Below, one piece after another: positions 7,181 through 15,443 of a DNA stretch of 64,000 bases (position 1 is its first letter; the number at the start of each line of letters is the position of its first letter). Origin of the DNA: Pelomonas sp047654805 (GTDB lineage Bacteria; Pseudomonadota; Gammaproteobacteria; Burkholderiales; Burkholderiaceae_C); the NCBI RefSeq assembly GCF_047654805.1, contig NZ_JASGIV010000001.1, positions 1,364,001-1,428,000 of the forward strand. The letters are read 5' to 3'. The translations under genes and the position numbers were made by a program. Under the pieces are notes generated by a model. The model worked only from the letters and a program-made list of their open reading frames with translations, was not told where the DNA came from and did not search any database.

Positions 7181-8506
7181 TCAGAACTCTGACACCTTGC
7201 CCCACTGCGCCTGGCCGAAGCGCGCCAGCCGGTACTGGGCAATCTCGGTGATGGGTGTGCGCCCGAGCAGGATATCGGCCACCAGGTGGCCGGCGCCAGG
7301 GCCGATGCCGAAACCGTGGCCCGAGAAGCCTGCCGCCAGCAGCAGGCCCGGCACGCCGATGCTTGCATCGATGACAGGAACGCCGTCCGGCGTCGAGTCG
7401 ATGTAACCCGCCCACTGTGCCTGCACCGGCACCTGCGTCAGGCCGGGCAGCAGCTCGCGTGCCTGCCGCAGAGTCTGCGCCAGCGTCGCGTGCGAGGGCC
7501 TGGGGTCGAGGATGCGTACGGCCTCCATTGGCGTGGGTTGATCCATGGCCCAGCGGCGGCGTGTCTCGAAGCCCGCGCGCCATGCCTGCAGATTCCCAGG
7601 CGACAGCATGCGCCAACGCTTGGCGAACATGGGCACGAAATGCTTGGCACCGTAGAGCATGCCGGGCGTGGGGTCGACCTTGCCGAAGCCCGAGATGGCC
7701 AGCGTGTAGCCGCCATCCGAGCGCCGGGTGACGGAAGCCGCGGCCGTATGCAGCGCAGCTGGCAGGCCTTGCGCACCGGGTGCCACGCTGAGGATGGAGC
7801 TGCGGATGGCAGCTTGCGGGAAGCCAATGCCCAGTTGATGCAGGAAGCTGGCCGCCCAGGCGCCGCCGGCCATCACCACCTGTCGTGTGCGGATAACGCC
7901 GCGCTCCGTGATGACGCCGCTGACGGCGCCGGCCTCGCGCTCGATGCCACGCGCGGCGCAACCTTGCAGCACGACGCCGCCATGCTTGATCACGCCGCGT
8001 GCGATGGCGGGGGCGGCGCGCGACGGGTCCGCGATGCCATCGGTTGGCGACCAGACGCCTCCCTTCCAGGCCTTTGCCGTGGCCTGGCCGCGCTGGGCCG
8101 CTTCGGCCGGGCTGAGCATCTGCGTCTGCACGCCGACACCGCGGGCGAACTTGCCCCAGGTGGCCCAGGTGTCGATTTCCTTGTCGTCGTTGGAGAGGTA
8201 GAGCAGGCCGCAGCGCGAGAAGCCCATGTCGTCCCCGATGTCGGCCGCCATGTCCTCCCACAGTGCCAGGCTCTTGGTGGACAGCGGCAGCTCGCGCGCG
8301 TCGCGATTCTGTTGCCGGCACCAGCCCCAATTGCGGCTGGACTGCTCGGCGCCGACGCGGCCCTTCTCAAGCAGCACGACGCGCTGGCCCGCGCGCGCGA
8401 GCCAGTATGCGGCGCTGACGCCAACGATGCCAGCGCCGATGACGACGCAGTCGGCGTGGGAGGGCAGGGTGTCCGGGGTGTCGAGAACTTGCAGAGGCGC
8501 TGTCAT
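7181..8506 (-). CDS. DadA-like FAD-dependent oxidoreductase (paralogue 1)
   Basis: 441-residue member of the D-amino-acid oxidase (DAO) superfamily that oxidises an amine or amino acid with FAD. The N-terminal dinucleotide motif is CVVIGAGIVGVSAAYWLARA. Next comes the block SSRNWGWCRQQNRDARELP near residue 57. The C-terminal substrate/FAD segment is GYIDSTPDGVPVI, followed by AAGFSGHGFGIGPGAGHLVA. It is close to the gene at 22712-24037, which has the same length and an identical block around SSRNWGWCRQQNRDARELP. It lies alone on the minus strand, convergent with the DUF4198 pair. The substrate is unknown; the aminotransferase nearby suggests related amine catabolism. Confidence 0.88.
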   Translation of the reverse strand: MTAPLQVLDTPDTLPSHADCVVIGAGIVGVSAAYWLARAGQRVVLLEKGRVGAEQSSRNWGWCRQQNRDARELPLSTKSLALWEDMAADIGDDMGFSRCGLLYLSNDDKEIDTWATWGKFARGVGVQTQMLSPAEAAQRGQATAKAWKGGVWSPTDGIADPSRAAPAIARGVIKHGGVVLQGCAARGIEREAGAVSGVITERGVIRTRQVVMAGGAWAASFLHQLGIGFPQAAIRSSILSVAPGAQGLPAALHTAAASVTRRSDGGYTLAISGFGKVDPTPGMLYGAKHFVPMFAKRWRMLSPGNLQAWRAGFETRRRWAMDQPTPMEAVRILDPRPSHATLAQTLRQARELLPGLTQVPVQAQWAGYIDSTPDGVPVIDASIGVPGLLLAAGFSGHGFGIGPGAGHLVADILLGRTPITEIAQYRLARFGQAQWGKVSEF

Positions 8507-8766
8507 CGGTCGGTGGGGTTGCGGAGTCGATCCAGTCTAGAAGCAGCCTCGCCGCATAGGGCTGCGTATGCGTGCCGCCAACGACATATCCCGATTCCGA
8601 TTGGTGCCTGCGCCGCACGATGTGCCGTCCACATTGGTGCAACCCCGTAGCCTGCTGGTGCGCCGGCAGACTGTGCTGCTTTCTGCCCGCCAATTCGACA
8701 GGAGATTGCGTGCAAATGCCCGCAAACGGCAGCGCGCCGCGAGAGCCCACTTCCACAATCCGTCGC

Positions 8767-9204
8767 ATGAGCCGTCACCCCTTTGTCATCTACGCGCTGC
8801 TGCTGTCGCTGCTGCTGCAGACGATGTCGCTGGGCGGTCGTTGGCCGGGCCACAGTGGGTCGGCCGAGACCATGCACGCCGTGCTGCACTGGTCGGGCAT
8901 TGCCCACCATCATGAGCATCAGTTCAGCCAGGCCCTGCCAGATGACGACGCCGACTTTGTGGCTCTCGAGAAGTCGCTGGGGCTGGAGCGAGGTCCTCAC
9001 CAGGGCTTCCACCAGGACTTCTCGGCCGACTCCAACCACCACATCGGCCAGGACGCCTGCCTAGGTGCCGTTGGCCCCATCCCCGCAGGCCTGAGCAGCA
9101 GCTTTGCGCTGGCGGCGCACACGCCGCCAGCGCTACTGACGCTGGCAGAAATTCCCGATCCCTTCCTCGCCGGCTTGCGCCGCCCGCCCAGACGGATCTC
9201 CTGA
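8767..9204 (+). CDS. Small exported His-rich protein, CzcI-like in position
   Basis: 145-residue protein starting MSRHPFVIYALLLSLLLQTM, a signal peptide or membrane anchor. It continues with many histidines (IAHHHEHQFSQ, GPHQGFHQDF, NHHIGQDAC). This composition suggests periplasmic metal binding. An upstream in-frame ATG at 8572 would add 65 residues that do not look like protein, so 8767 is preferred. It sits 86 bp before the TolC-like gene of a metal-type RND operon, the same relative place czcI holds in the czc cluster at 27360. No family assignment is possible beyond that. Confidence 0.6.
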   Translation: MSRHPFVIYALLLSLLLQTMSLGGRWPGHSGSAETMHAVLHWSGIAHHHEHQFSQALPDDDADFVALEKSLGLERGPHQGFHQDFSADSNHHIGQDACLGAVGPIPAGLSSSFALAAHTPPALLTLAEIPDPFLAGLRRPPRRIS

Positions 9205-9290
9205 TCCGTGCGGCTGCCTCCCGGCAGTCTGACCTCATCGCAGCCAGGCTCACGCACAGATCCTGGCGGCTAGACACAGGCAGGTGAAGA

Positions 9291-10505
9291 TTGAAACCCA
9301 TTCATAGGATTCGTTGGGGTGTCGCTGCGGCGTTGCTCGGTGGCTGCGCGCTCGTAGCGCGGGCCGAACCGGTCACGCTGGCGCGGGCCGTCGATGCAGC
9401 CTGGCAGCGCACCCAGGCCGGCGCAGCCTCGCAAGCCCAGGTGCTGCGGGCGCAGGCCGAGCGCGACGCTGCGGCCAGTTTGCTTGCGGCGCCGCCAGCC
9501 GTGCAGCTGTCGCAGCGCAGTGACCGCTGGCAGGACAACGCCGGTGTGCGTGAGCGCGAGATCGGCGTTGCGTTGCCCTTGTGGCTGCCGGGCCAGCGCA
9601 GCGCCCGCCAGGCGGCCGCCGAGGCCGAGTTGCGGTCGGCCTCGGCCGGCGGCGATCTGGCGCGCCTGCGCCTTGCGGGTCAACTGCGCGAGCTGGCCTG
9701 GAACCTGGCCGGCCTGCGGGCCGAACGTGCCAGTCTTCAGGCCCAGCAGCGCTACCTGCAGGCGCTGGCAGCCGACGTGGAGCGCCGTGTGCGGGCCGGT
9801 GACCTGGCTCGCACGGACGCCCTCGCGGCGCAGGGTGAACGGTTGGCGAATGAGGCCGAGCTGCTCGCCGCCACGCAGCGCCTGCAGGCCGAGCGCGAGC
9901 GCTGGACGGCGCTCACGGGCCTGGCAGCCGATGAGGTCGACGCCACCGAGCCGCAGACGCCCGACCGTGAGCTGGACGGCCACCCCCAGCTGGCACAGCT
10001 GGCGCAGGCCGCCGAGGCCGCACGTCGCCAGCTCGACGCGACGCGCCGCGACCTGGCCGACGCGCCCGAGCTGAGCGTCGGCTACCGCAACGAGCGCGAT
10101 GCTCATGGGCAGCCTGGCCGTGGCAGCGTCACCGTCGGGCTGCGTATCCCATTCGGAACGGCGCAACGCAATCTGCCGCTGCGCGCCGCGGCCCAGGGTG
10201 CGCTGGACCAGGCGTTGGCCGAGCAGGACCGTAGCCGGCTGGAGCTTGCTGCCGAGCTGGCGATCGCCCGCAGTGAGCTGCAGTCGGCAGATTCGCAGGC
10301 TGCCATGCAGCGTGAGCGGGCCGGCCTGCTGCGCCAGCGCGCGACGCTGCTCGACACCTCCTTCCGTGCTGGCGAGACCGCGCTGCCTGAGTTGCTGCTG
10401 GCCGTGCAGGCCGCCGCCCAGGCCGACGCCACTCTGGCCCGTCAACAGGCTGCGCTGGGCCAGGCCCGCGCTCGCCTCCTTCAAGCTTTCGGGGTGATCC
10501 CATGA
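9291..10505 (+). CDS. TolC-family outer membrane channel of a metal-type RND system
   Basis: 404-residue outer-membrane efflux protein forming the exit duct of the tripartite pump encoded downstream. A signal peptide (WGVAAALLGGCALVARA) precedes two long alanine-rich coiled-coil repeats typical of OEP domains, with LGQARARLLQAFGVIP at the end. Start is TTG at 9291 (TTGAAACCC); GCAGGTGAAG just upstream could serve as a weak ribosome-binding site. It overlaps the next gene by 4 bp (ATGA), showing translational coupling with the rest of the operon. It is a divergent CzcC/CusC-type protein; sequence does not reveal the substrate. Confidence 0.85.
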   Translation: MKPIHRIRWGVAAALLGGCALVARAEPVTLARAVDAAWQRTQAGAASQAQVLRAQAERDAAASLLAAPPAVQLSQRSDRWQDNAGVREREIGVALPLWLPGQRSARQAAAEAELRSASAGGDLARLRLAGQLRELAWNLAGLRAERASLQAQQRYLQALAADVERRVRAGDLARTDALAAQGERLANEAELLAATQRLQAERERWTALTGLAADEVDATEPQTPDRELDGHPQLAQLAQAAEAARRQLDATRRDLADAPELSVGYRNERDAHGQPGRGSVTVGLRIPFGTAQRNLPLRAAAQGALDQALAEQDRSRLELAAELAIARSELQSADSQAAMQRERAGLLRQRATLLDTSFRAGETALPELLLAVQAAAQADATLARQQAALGQARARLLQAFGVIP

Positions 10506-11077
10506 ACCTTCTTTCCTGTCTCCGCGGCCTTGTCGGCGCGCTTGTCTTGATGGCCGGCACCGCATTCGCGTCGCCCGGCGCCCATGGCCCCAACGGCGAG
10601 CACTTGGACGGGCCGGCCGCAGCAGCGGTCGGTACTGGCCTGCCCCGCATCGAGGCCCATTCCGAAGCCTTCGAGATCGTTGGCCGCCTTGGTGCCAGCG
10701 ACCTCGTGCTTTACGTAAGCCGCTATGAAACCAACGAAGCCGTGCTCGGCGCCAAGCTGGACGTCGAGTTCGGCACCTTGAAGGCGCCTGCAGCCTTCCA
10801 ATCGGAGGGGGGGAGCTACCGCGTCGCCGATGCAAAGTTCATAGAGGCCCTGCATCGCGCGGGAAGCCATGCGCTCGTCTTCACGCTGACGGCCGGTGCC
10901 GACAGCGACCTGTTGGACGGCACGCTGGCTGTTACCGCGCACGACGACCACGGCCACGCGGCTGGTGGCCTGAACCTGCGCACCACGGGCGCCGTTGTCG
11001 GCGGGCTCGCGCTCGTTGGCCTGGCCGTAGCGGTGCTGCGTCGCCGTCGTTCCACCACCTTCGGAGGCGCGCAATGA
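10502..11077 (+). CDS. Exported membrane-anchored small partner of the RND adaptor
   Basis: 191-residue protein. A signal peptide (MNLLSCLRGLVGALVLMAGT, then AFA) is followed by the motif SPGAHGPNGEHLDGPAA (residues 24-40), then a beta-rich domain containing FEIVGRLGASDLVLYVSRYE. Near the end are the His cluster HDDHGHAAGG and one transmembrane helix (TTGAVVGGLALVGLAVAVL) with a positive tail RRRRS. The same 17-residue motif occurs at the mature N-terminus of the adaptor encoded next. It overlaps both neighbours by 4 bp. It may be a periplasmic metal-binding or assembly factor; the family is not recognised. Confidence 0.75.
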   Translation: MNLLSCLRGLVGALVLMAGTAFASPGAHGPNGEHLDGPAAAAVGTGLPRIEAHSEAFEIVGRLGASDLVLYVSRYETNEAVLGAKLDVEFGTLKAPAAFQSEGGSYRVADAKFIEALHRAGSHALVFTLTAGADSDLLDGTLAVTAHDDHGHAAGGLNLRTTGAVVGGLALVGLAVAVLRRRRSTTFGGAQ

Positions 11078-12207
11078 AGCGGCTGCTGAGTTCTCTCGTT
11101 TTGCTCCTCGCCGCCACCGCAGCACTCGCGTCGCCCGGTGCCCATGGTCCCAACGGCGAACACCTTGACGGCCCCGCCGCGGCCAAGGTCGATGGCCTGG
11201 CACGGCTGCCTGACGGCAGCGTGCAGGTGCCCGTGCCTGCGCAGCGCCGCATGGGCCTGCTGACGCGTTTCGTGCCGCTGACTGACGCGCCGGCCGCACT
11301 GCAGCTGCCCGGCCGCGTGGTCGTCGATCCCAACGCCAGCGGACGCGTGCAGACCGTGCAGGGCGGCCGCGTTGAGGCCGGACCCAAGGGCTTGCCGGTG
11401 GCCGGCCAGCGCGTACGGCGCGGCGAGGTGCTGGCCTACGTGCGATTCCATGGCGAGCCCTTCGCCAAGGCTAACCAGCAGGCCGCCCTGGCGGAACTGC
11501 AGGCAAACCGGGCCGTCGCCACCCAGCGCGTGCAGCGGCTGCGATCGCTGGAAGGCAGTGTGCCGCGCAAGGACATTGAGGCTGCCGAGGCAGAGTTGCT
11601 GAGCCTCACGGCGCGCGAGCGCGACATCGGTGCCAGCCTGCAGGCGCGCGAGGCACTGGTGGCGCCTGTGGACGGTGTCGTCGCCAGTACCAGCGCGCTG
11701 GCCGGCCAGGTCGTCGAGCCGCGTGATGTCCTGTTCGAGATCGTCGACCCGGCACATGTGCTGGTCGAGGCCAGCACGGCCGACCCCGGCATCGTGCCGC
11801 GTATCAGCGGCGCCCGCCTGCTGGCGCAGGGCGATGCCAATCTGGCAGCTGTCAAGCTCAGGCTGGCGGGCGCCGGCCGCATGCTGCGCGATGGCCTGCT
11901 GCCGCTGACCTTCCATGCCGAGGTGGGTGGCAAGGACGCCGCGCTGCCGCTGGCCGTCGGGCAGATGCTGGGCGTGGTGGTCACGCTGGACACCCAGCTC
12001 AAGGGCTTCGTGCTGCCGGCCTCGGCCGTGGTGCGCAACCCGGCCAATGAGGCCATCGTCTGGATCAAGTCCGGCGCCGAGCGCTACATCCCGCAGCCGG
12101 TCGTCTACCGGCCGCTGGACAGCAACTCGGTGGTCGTTACCCAGGGCCTGGGCGAAGCCAACCGCGTCGTCGTGCAGGGCGCGGCGCTGATTGCGCAGAT
12201 CCGCTGA
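11074..12207 (+). CDS. RND efflux periplasmic adaptor (MFP/HlyD-like)
   Basis: 377-residue adaptor linking the inner-membrane pump to the outer-membrane channel. A signal peptide (MKRLLSSLVLLLAATAALA) is followed by the motif SPGAHGPNGEHLDGPAA (residues 20-36). A barrel-sandwich half follows (VQTVQGGRVEAGPKGLPVAG with GQRVRRGEVLAYV), then a short alpha-hairpin (AALAELQANRAVATQRVQRL). The second half-motif is ALVAPVDGVVASTSALAG, and a C-terminal membrane-proximal domain ends in VVVQGAALIAQIR. The conserved KGFVLPASAVVRNPANEAIV segment fits CusB/CzcB-type adaptors. It overlaps the upstream gene (ATGA) and lies 15 bp before the pump. Confidence 0.88.
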   Translation: MKRLLSSLVLLLAATAALASPGAHGPNGEHLDGPAAAKVDGLARLPDGSVQVPVPAQRRMGLLTRFVPLTDAPAALQLPGRVVVDPNASGRVQTVQGGRVEAGPKGLPVAGQRVRRGEVLAYVRFHGEPFAKANQQAALAELQANRAVATQRVQRLRSLEGSVPRKDIEAAEAELLSLTARERDIGASLQAREALVAPVDGVVASTSALAGQVVEPRDVLFEIVDPAHVLVEASTADPGIVPRISGARLLAQGDANLAAVKLRLAGAGRMLRDGLLPLTFHAEVGGKDAALPLAVGQMLGVVVTLDTQLKGFVLPASAVVRNPANEAIVWIKSGAERYIPQPVVYRPLDSNSVVVTQGLGEANRVVVQGAALIAQIR

Positions 12208-12222
12208 ACGGGCGAGGCAACC

Positions 12223-15200
12223 ATGTTCAACTGGATTGTCCGTTTCAGCCTGCACAACCGGCTCTTCGTGCTGGCCTTCGCGGCCATGCTGCTGGTCTAC
12301 GGCGCCACCACCGCGTGGCGCACGCCGGTCGACGTCTTCCCCGACCTGAACAAGCCCCTCATCACGGTGCTGACCGAGGCCGGCGGCATGGCGCCCGAGG
12401 AAGTGGAGCAACTGGTCACCATCCCCATCGAGACAGCGCTCAATGGCATGCCTGGCGTGACCCGCGTGCGCTCGACCTCGGGCGTGGGCCTGGCCATCCA
12501 CTACGCCGAGTTCGACTGGGGGACCGATATCTATCGCAACCGCCAGATCGTTGGCGAGCGCCTGGCGCTGGTGCGCGAGCAACTGCCCGCCGGCATCACT
12601 CCCATCATGGGGCCGGTGTCTTCCATCATGGGCGAGGTCATGCTGATCGCGCTACCCACGCGACCCGGCGACCCCAAGGCGGCATCGCCCATGCAGGTGC
12701 GCGAGTACGCCAACTTCGTGCTGCGGCCGCGACTGTTGTCCATCGTCGGTGTGGCCCAGGTCATTCCCATCGGCGGAGATGTCCGCACGCTGCGCGTCGA
12801 GCCCGACACGGCGCGCATGTCCCAGGTGGGTGTGTCGCTGACGCAGATCGAGGCGGCACTCAAGGGATTTGCTGGCAATGCCGGTGGCGGCTTCATCGAC
12901 CTGAACAGCCGTGAGTACCTGATCCGCCACATGGCGCGCACCAACCGCATCGAGGACCTGCAAGGCCTGGCAGTGGGCTGGAAGGACGGGCGCGCCATCC
13001 TGCTGGACCAGGTGGCAACCGTGCGTGTCGCGCCCGCGATGAAGCGCGGCGACGCGGGCTACAACGGTGCGCCAGCCGTCATCGTCAGCGTGCAGAAGCA
13101 GCCGGGTGCCGACACCGTGCGCCTGACCGGCCAGATCGAAGCCGCACTGGCCGAGCTCAAGGCCGGGCTGCCGACCGGCATCGCTGCGCCCAAGGTGCTA
13201 TTCCGACAGGCCGACTTCATCGAGGCTTCCATCGGCAACGTCACCGAGGCGCTTCGCGACGGTGCCATCATGGTGGCCATCGTGCTGTTCGCCTTCTTGT
13301 TGTCGGCGCGCACGACGCTGATCTCGCTGACGGCCATCCCCTTGTCCTTGGCGGTCACGGCACTGGTGTTCAGGCTGCTGGACCAGTCGATCAACGTGAT
13401 GACGCTGGGTGGTATCGCCATCGCCATCGGCGAGTTGGTGGACGACGCGGTGGTGGATGTGGAGAACATCCTGCGCCGCCTGAAGCAGAACCGCGCCGCG
13501 GGCAATCCGCTGTCGGTGCGCGAGGTGGTCCGCCGGGCCAGTGTCGAGGTTCGTTCGGGCATCGTCTACGCGACCACCATCGTCGTTCTCGTCTTCGTGC
13601 CGCTGTTCGCGTTGCCGGGCATCGAGGGACGACTGTTCTCGCCGCTGGGTGTGGCCTACATCGCCTCAGTGCTGGCCTCCATGGTCGTCTCGATGACGCT
13701 GACGCCGGTCCTGTGCGCCTGGTTGCTGCCGCGCATGAAGAGGCTGGAGCACGAGGACAGCCCACTGGTGCGCTGGCTCAAGCGCCGCGACGCCACGCTG
13801 TTGGCCTGGTCCTTCCCGCGCGCAAAGGTACTGGTGGCCGTGGCGGCGGTGGCCGTTGCGGCCGCGGGAGCCAGCGTGCCCTTCATGCCGCGCGCCTTCC
13901 TGCCCGCATTCAATGAGGGCTCGCTCGTGCTGGGCATGATGTTCAACCCAGGCACGTCGCTGGACGAGGCGAACCGGCTGGGCAAGGTTGCCGAGGACCT
14001 GATCCGCGAGGTGCCCGAGGTCACTCAAGTGGGGCGCCGCACTGGCCGCGCGGAGCTGGACGAGCATGCCGAGGGCGTCCATTCGTCGGAGATCGATGTC
14101 GACCTCAAGCCCAGCGAGCGTGGCCGCGAGGCGGTGATGGCGGCGATCCGCGAGAAGCTGTCGGTGCTGCCGGCCCAAGTGGCCATTGGGCAGCCCATCT
14201 CGCACCGGCTGGACCACCTGCTGTCGGGCGTGCGCGCGCAGATCGCGCTGAAGATCTTTGGCGACGACATCGACACTCTGCGCGGCTTGGCCGAGCAGAT
14301 GCGCGGCAAGCTCGCTGGCGTGCCGGGCCTGGTGGACCTGACCGTCGAGAAGCAGGTGCTGATCCCGCAGATCACGGTGAGGCTGGACCAGCGCAAGGCG
14401 GCGCAGGTGGGGCTGTCGCCCGGCGAAGCCATGCGCACGCTGCAGGCGTTGACCGATGGTGCGCACGGCGCCGAGATCGTCGACGGCCAGCGTCGCTACG
14501 ACCTGGTGCTGCGCCTGCCTGACGGGCAACGCAGCCCGCAGGACCTGGCACGGACGTTGATCGACACGCCCGCTGGCCGGCTGCCGGTGTCCGCCATCGC
14601 AACGGTGGAGGAGGGCGACGGTCCCAACCAGATCGGTCGTGAGAACAGTCGCCGGCGCATCGTCGTCTACGCCAACACCGATGGCCGGGACATGAGCCAG
14701 GTCATCGCCGATATTCGCGGAATCCTTGCGGCGACGCGTCTGCCGGAGGGCAACTTCATCAGCCTGGAGGGGCAGTTCCAGGCCCAGGAGCAGGCTACGC
14801 GGCTCATCACCGTGCTGTCGTTGCTGTCGCTGGCAATGGTCTTCCTGGTGCTGTACACGCGCTACCGCTCGGCCGTGCTGGCGGGCGTCATCATGGCCAA
14901 CATCCCGCTGGCTCTGATCGGCAGCGTCGTGGCGATGTGGCTGGCCGGTGTGACGCTGTCGGTTGCGTCCATGGTGGGCTTCATCACGCTGGCCGGCATC
15001 GCGACGCGCAACGGCATCCTCAAGGTCAGCCACTACATCAACCTGTGCCGTTTCGAGGGCGAGCGCTTCGGCCAGCCCATGATCGTGCGCGGCTCGCTGG
15101 AGCGACTGACGCCGGTGCTGATGACGGCCCTGGTCGCGGCCTTTGCGCTGACTCCGCTGCTGCTGGCGGGCGACAAGCCTGGCAAAGAGATCCTGCACCC

Positions 15201-15369
15201 GGTGGCGGTCGTCATCTTCGGCGGCCTGATCAGCTCGACGCTGCTGGACTCGCTGCTGACTCCCGTCATGTTCTGGCTGGTCGGCGAGCGGCCGACGCAG
15301 CGCCTGCTTGCTGAGGCCCGGGAGGCAGAGGTCGAAGCCCAGGGGCCCGCCACTCAGGAGGCCTTCTGA
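12223..15369 (+). CDS. CusA/CzcA-type heavy-metal RND efflux pump
   Basis: 1048-residue inner-membrane antiporter. The N-terminus (FNWIVRFSLHNRLFVLAFAA) and DVFPDLNKPLITVLTEAGGM are typical of HME-RND pumps. Twelve transmembrane helices and two large periplasmic loops are apparent. TM4 carries IAIAIGELVDDAVVDVEN. It keeps the Asp and Glu aligned with the last two acidic residues of the CzcA proton relay but has Ala where CzcA has the first Asp, and it has extra acidic residues. It therefore differs from the czcA at 30805 (LDFGIIIDGAVVIVEN) and probably exports another ion. The CusA methionine triad cannot be confirmed by eye. It is the fourth gene of the 9291 operon. Confidence 0.9.
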   Translation: MFNWIVRFSLHNRLFVLAFAAMLLVYGATTAWRTPVDVFPDLNKPLITVLTEAGGMAPEEVEQLVTIPIETALNGMPGVTRVRSTSGVGLAIHYAEFDWGTDIYRNRQIVGERLALVREQLPAGITPIMGPVSSIMGEVMLIALPTRPGDPKAASPMQVREYANFVLRPRLLSIVGVAQVIPIGGDVRTLRVEPDTARMSQVGVSLTQIEAALKGFAGNAGGGFIDLNSREYLIRHMARTNRIEDLQGLAVGWKDGRAILLDQVATVRVAPAMKRGDAGYNGAPAVIVSVQKQPGADTVRLTGQIEAALAELKAGLPTGIAAPKVLFRQADFIEASIGNVTEALRDGAIMVAIVLFAFLLSARTTLISLTAIPLSLAVTALVFRLLDQSINVMTLGGIAIAIGELVDDAVVDVENILRRLKQNRAAGNPLSVREVVRRASVEVRSGIVYATTIVVLVFVPLFALPGIEGRLFSPLGVAYIASVLASMVVSMTLTPVLCAWLLPRMKRLEHEDSPLVRWLKRRDATLLAWSFPRAKVLVAVAAVAVAAAGASVPFMPRAFLPAFNEGSLVLGMMFNPGTSLDEANRLGKVAEDLIREVPEVTQVGRRTGRAELDEHAEGVHSSEIDVDLKPSERGREAVMAAIREKLSVLPAQVAIGQPISHRLDHLLSGVRAQIALKIFGDDIDTLRGLAEQMRGKLAGVPGLVDLTVEKQVLIPQITVRLDQRKAAQVGLSPGEAMRTLQALTDGAHGAEIVDGQRRYDLVLRLPDGQRSPQDLARTLIDTPAGRLPVSAIATVEEGDGPNQIGRENSRRRIVVYANTDGRDMSQVIADIRGILAATRLPEGNFISLEGQFQAQEQATRLITVLSLLSLAMVFLVLYTRYRSAVLAGVIMANIPLALIGSVVAMWLAGVTLSVASMVGFITLAGIATRNGILKVSHYINLCRFEGERFGQPMIVRGSLERLTPVLMTALVAAFALTPLLLAGDKPGKEILHPVAVVIFGGLISSTLLDSLLTPVMFWLVGERPTQRLLAEAREAEVEAQGPATQEAF

Positions 15370-15443
15370 CACCTGCCACCCGTTCTCTCCAGATCCGGAT
15401 TTCCCTTCACCTTTCCTAGCTCGTTTTCACAGGAGTTCTCGCG

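Noticed and set aside
8560..8585. Sigma-54-like promoter for the DadA-like gene on the minus strand
   Set aside because: The GG and GC pairs are 9 bp apart instead of 10, and the -12 half is poor.
8507..8766. Possible cobalamin-type riboswitch ahead of the His-rich protein gene, because of repeated GGTGC and CCCG pieces
   Set aside because: The required B12 box and the ordered core of the riboswitch are not present; the repeats are scattered and do not pair as needed.
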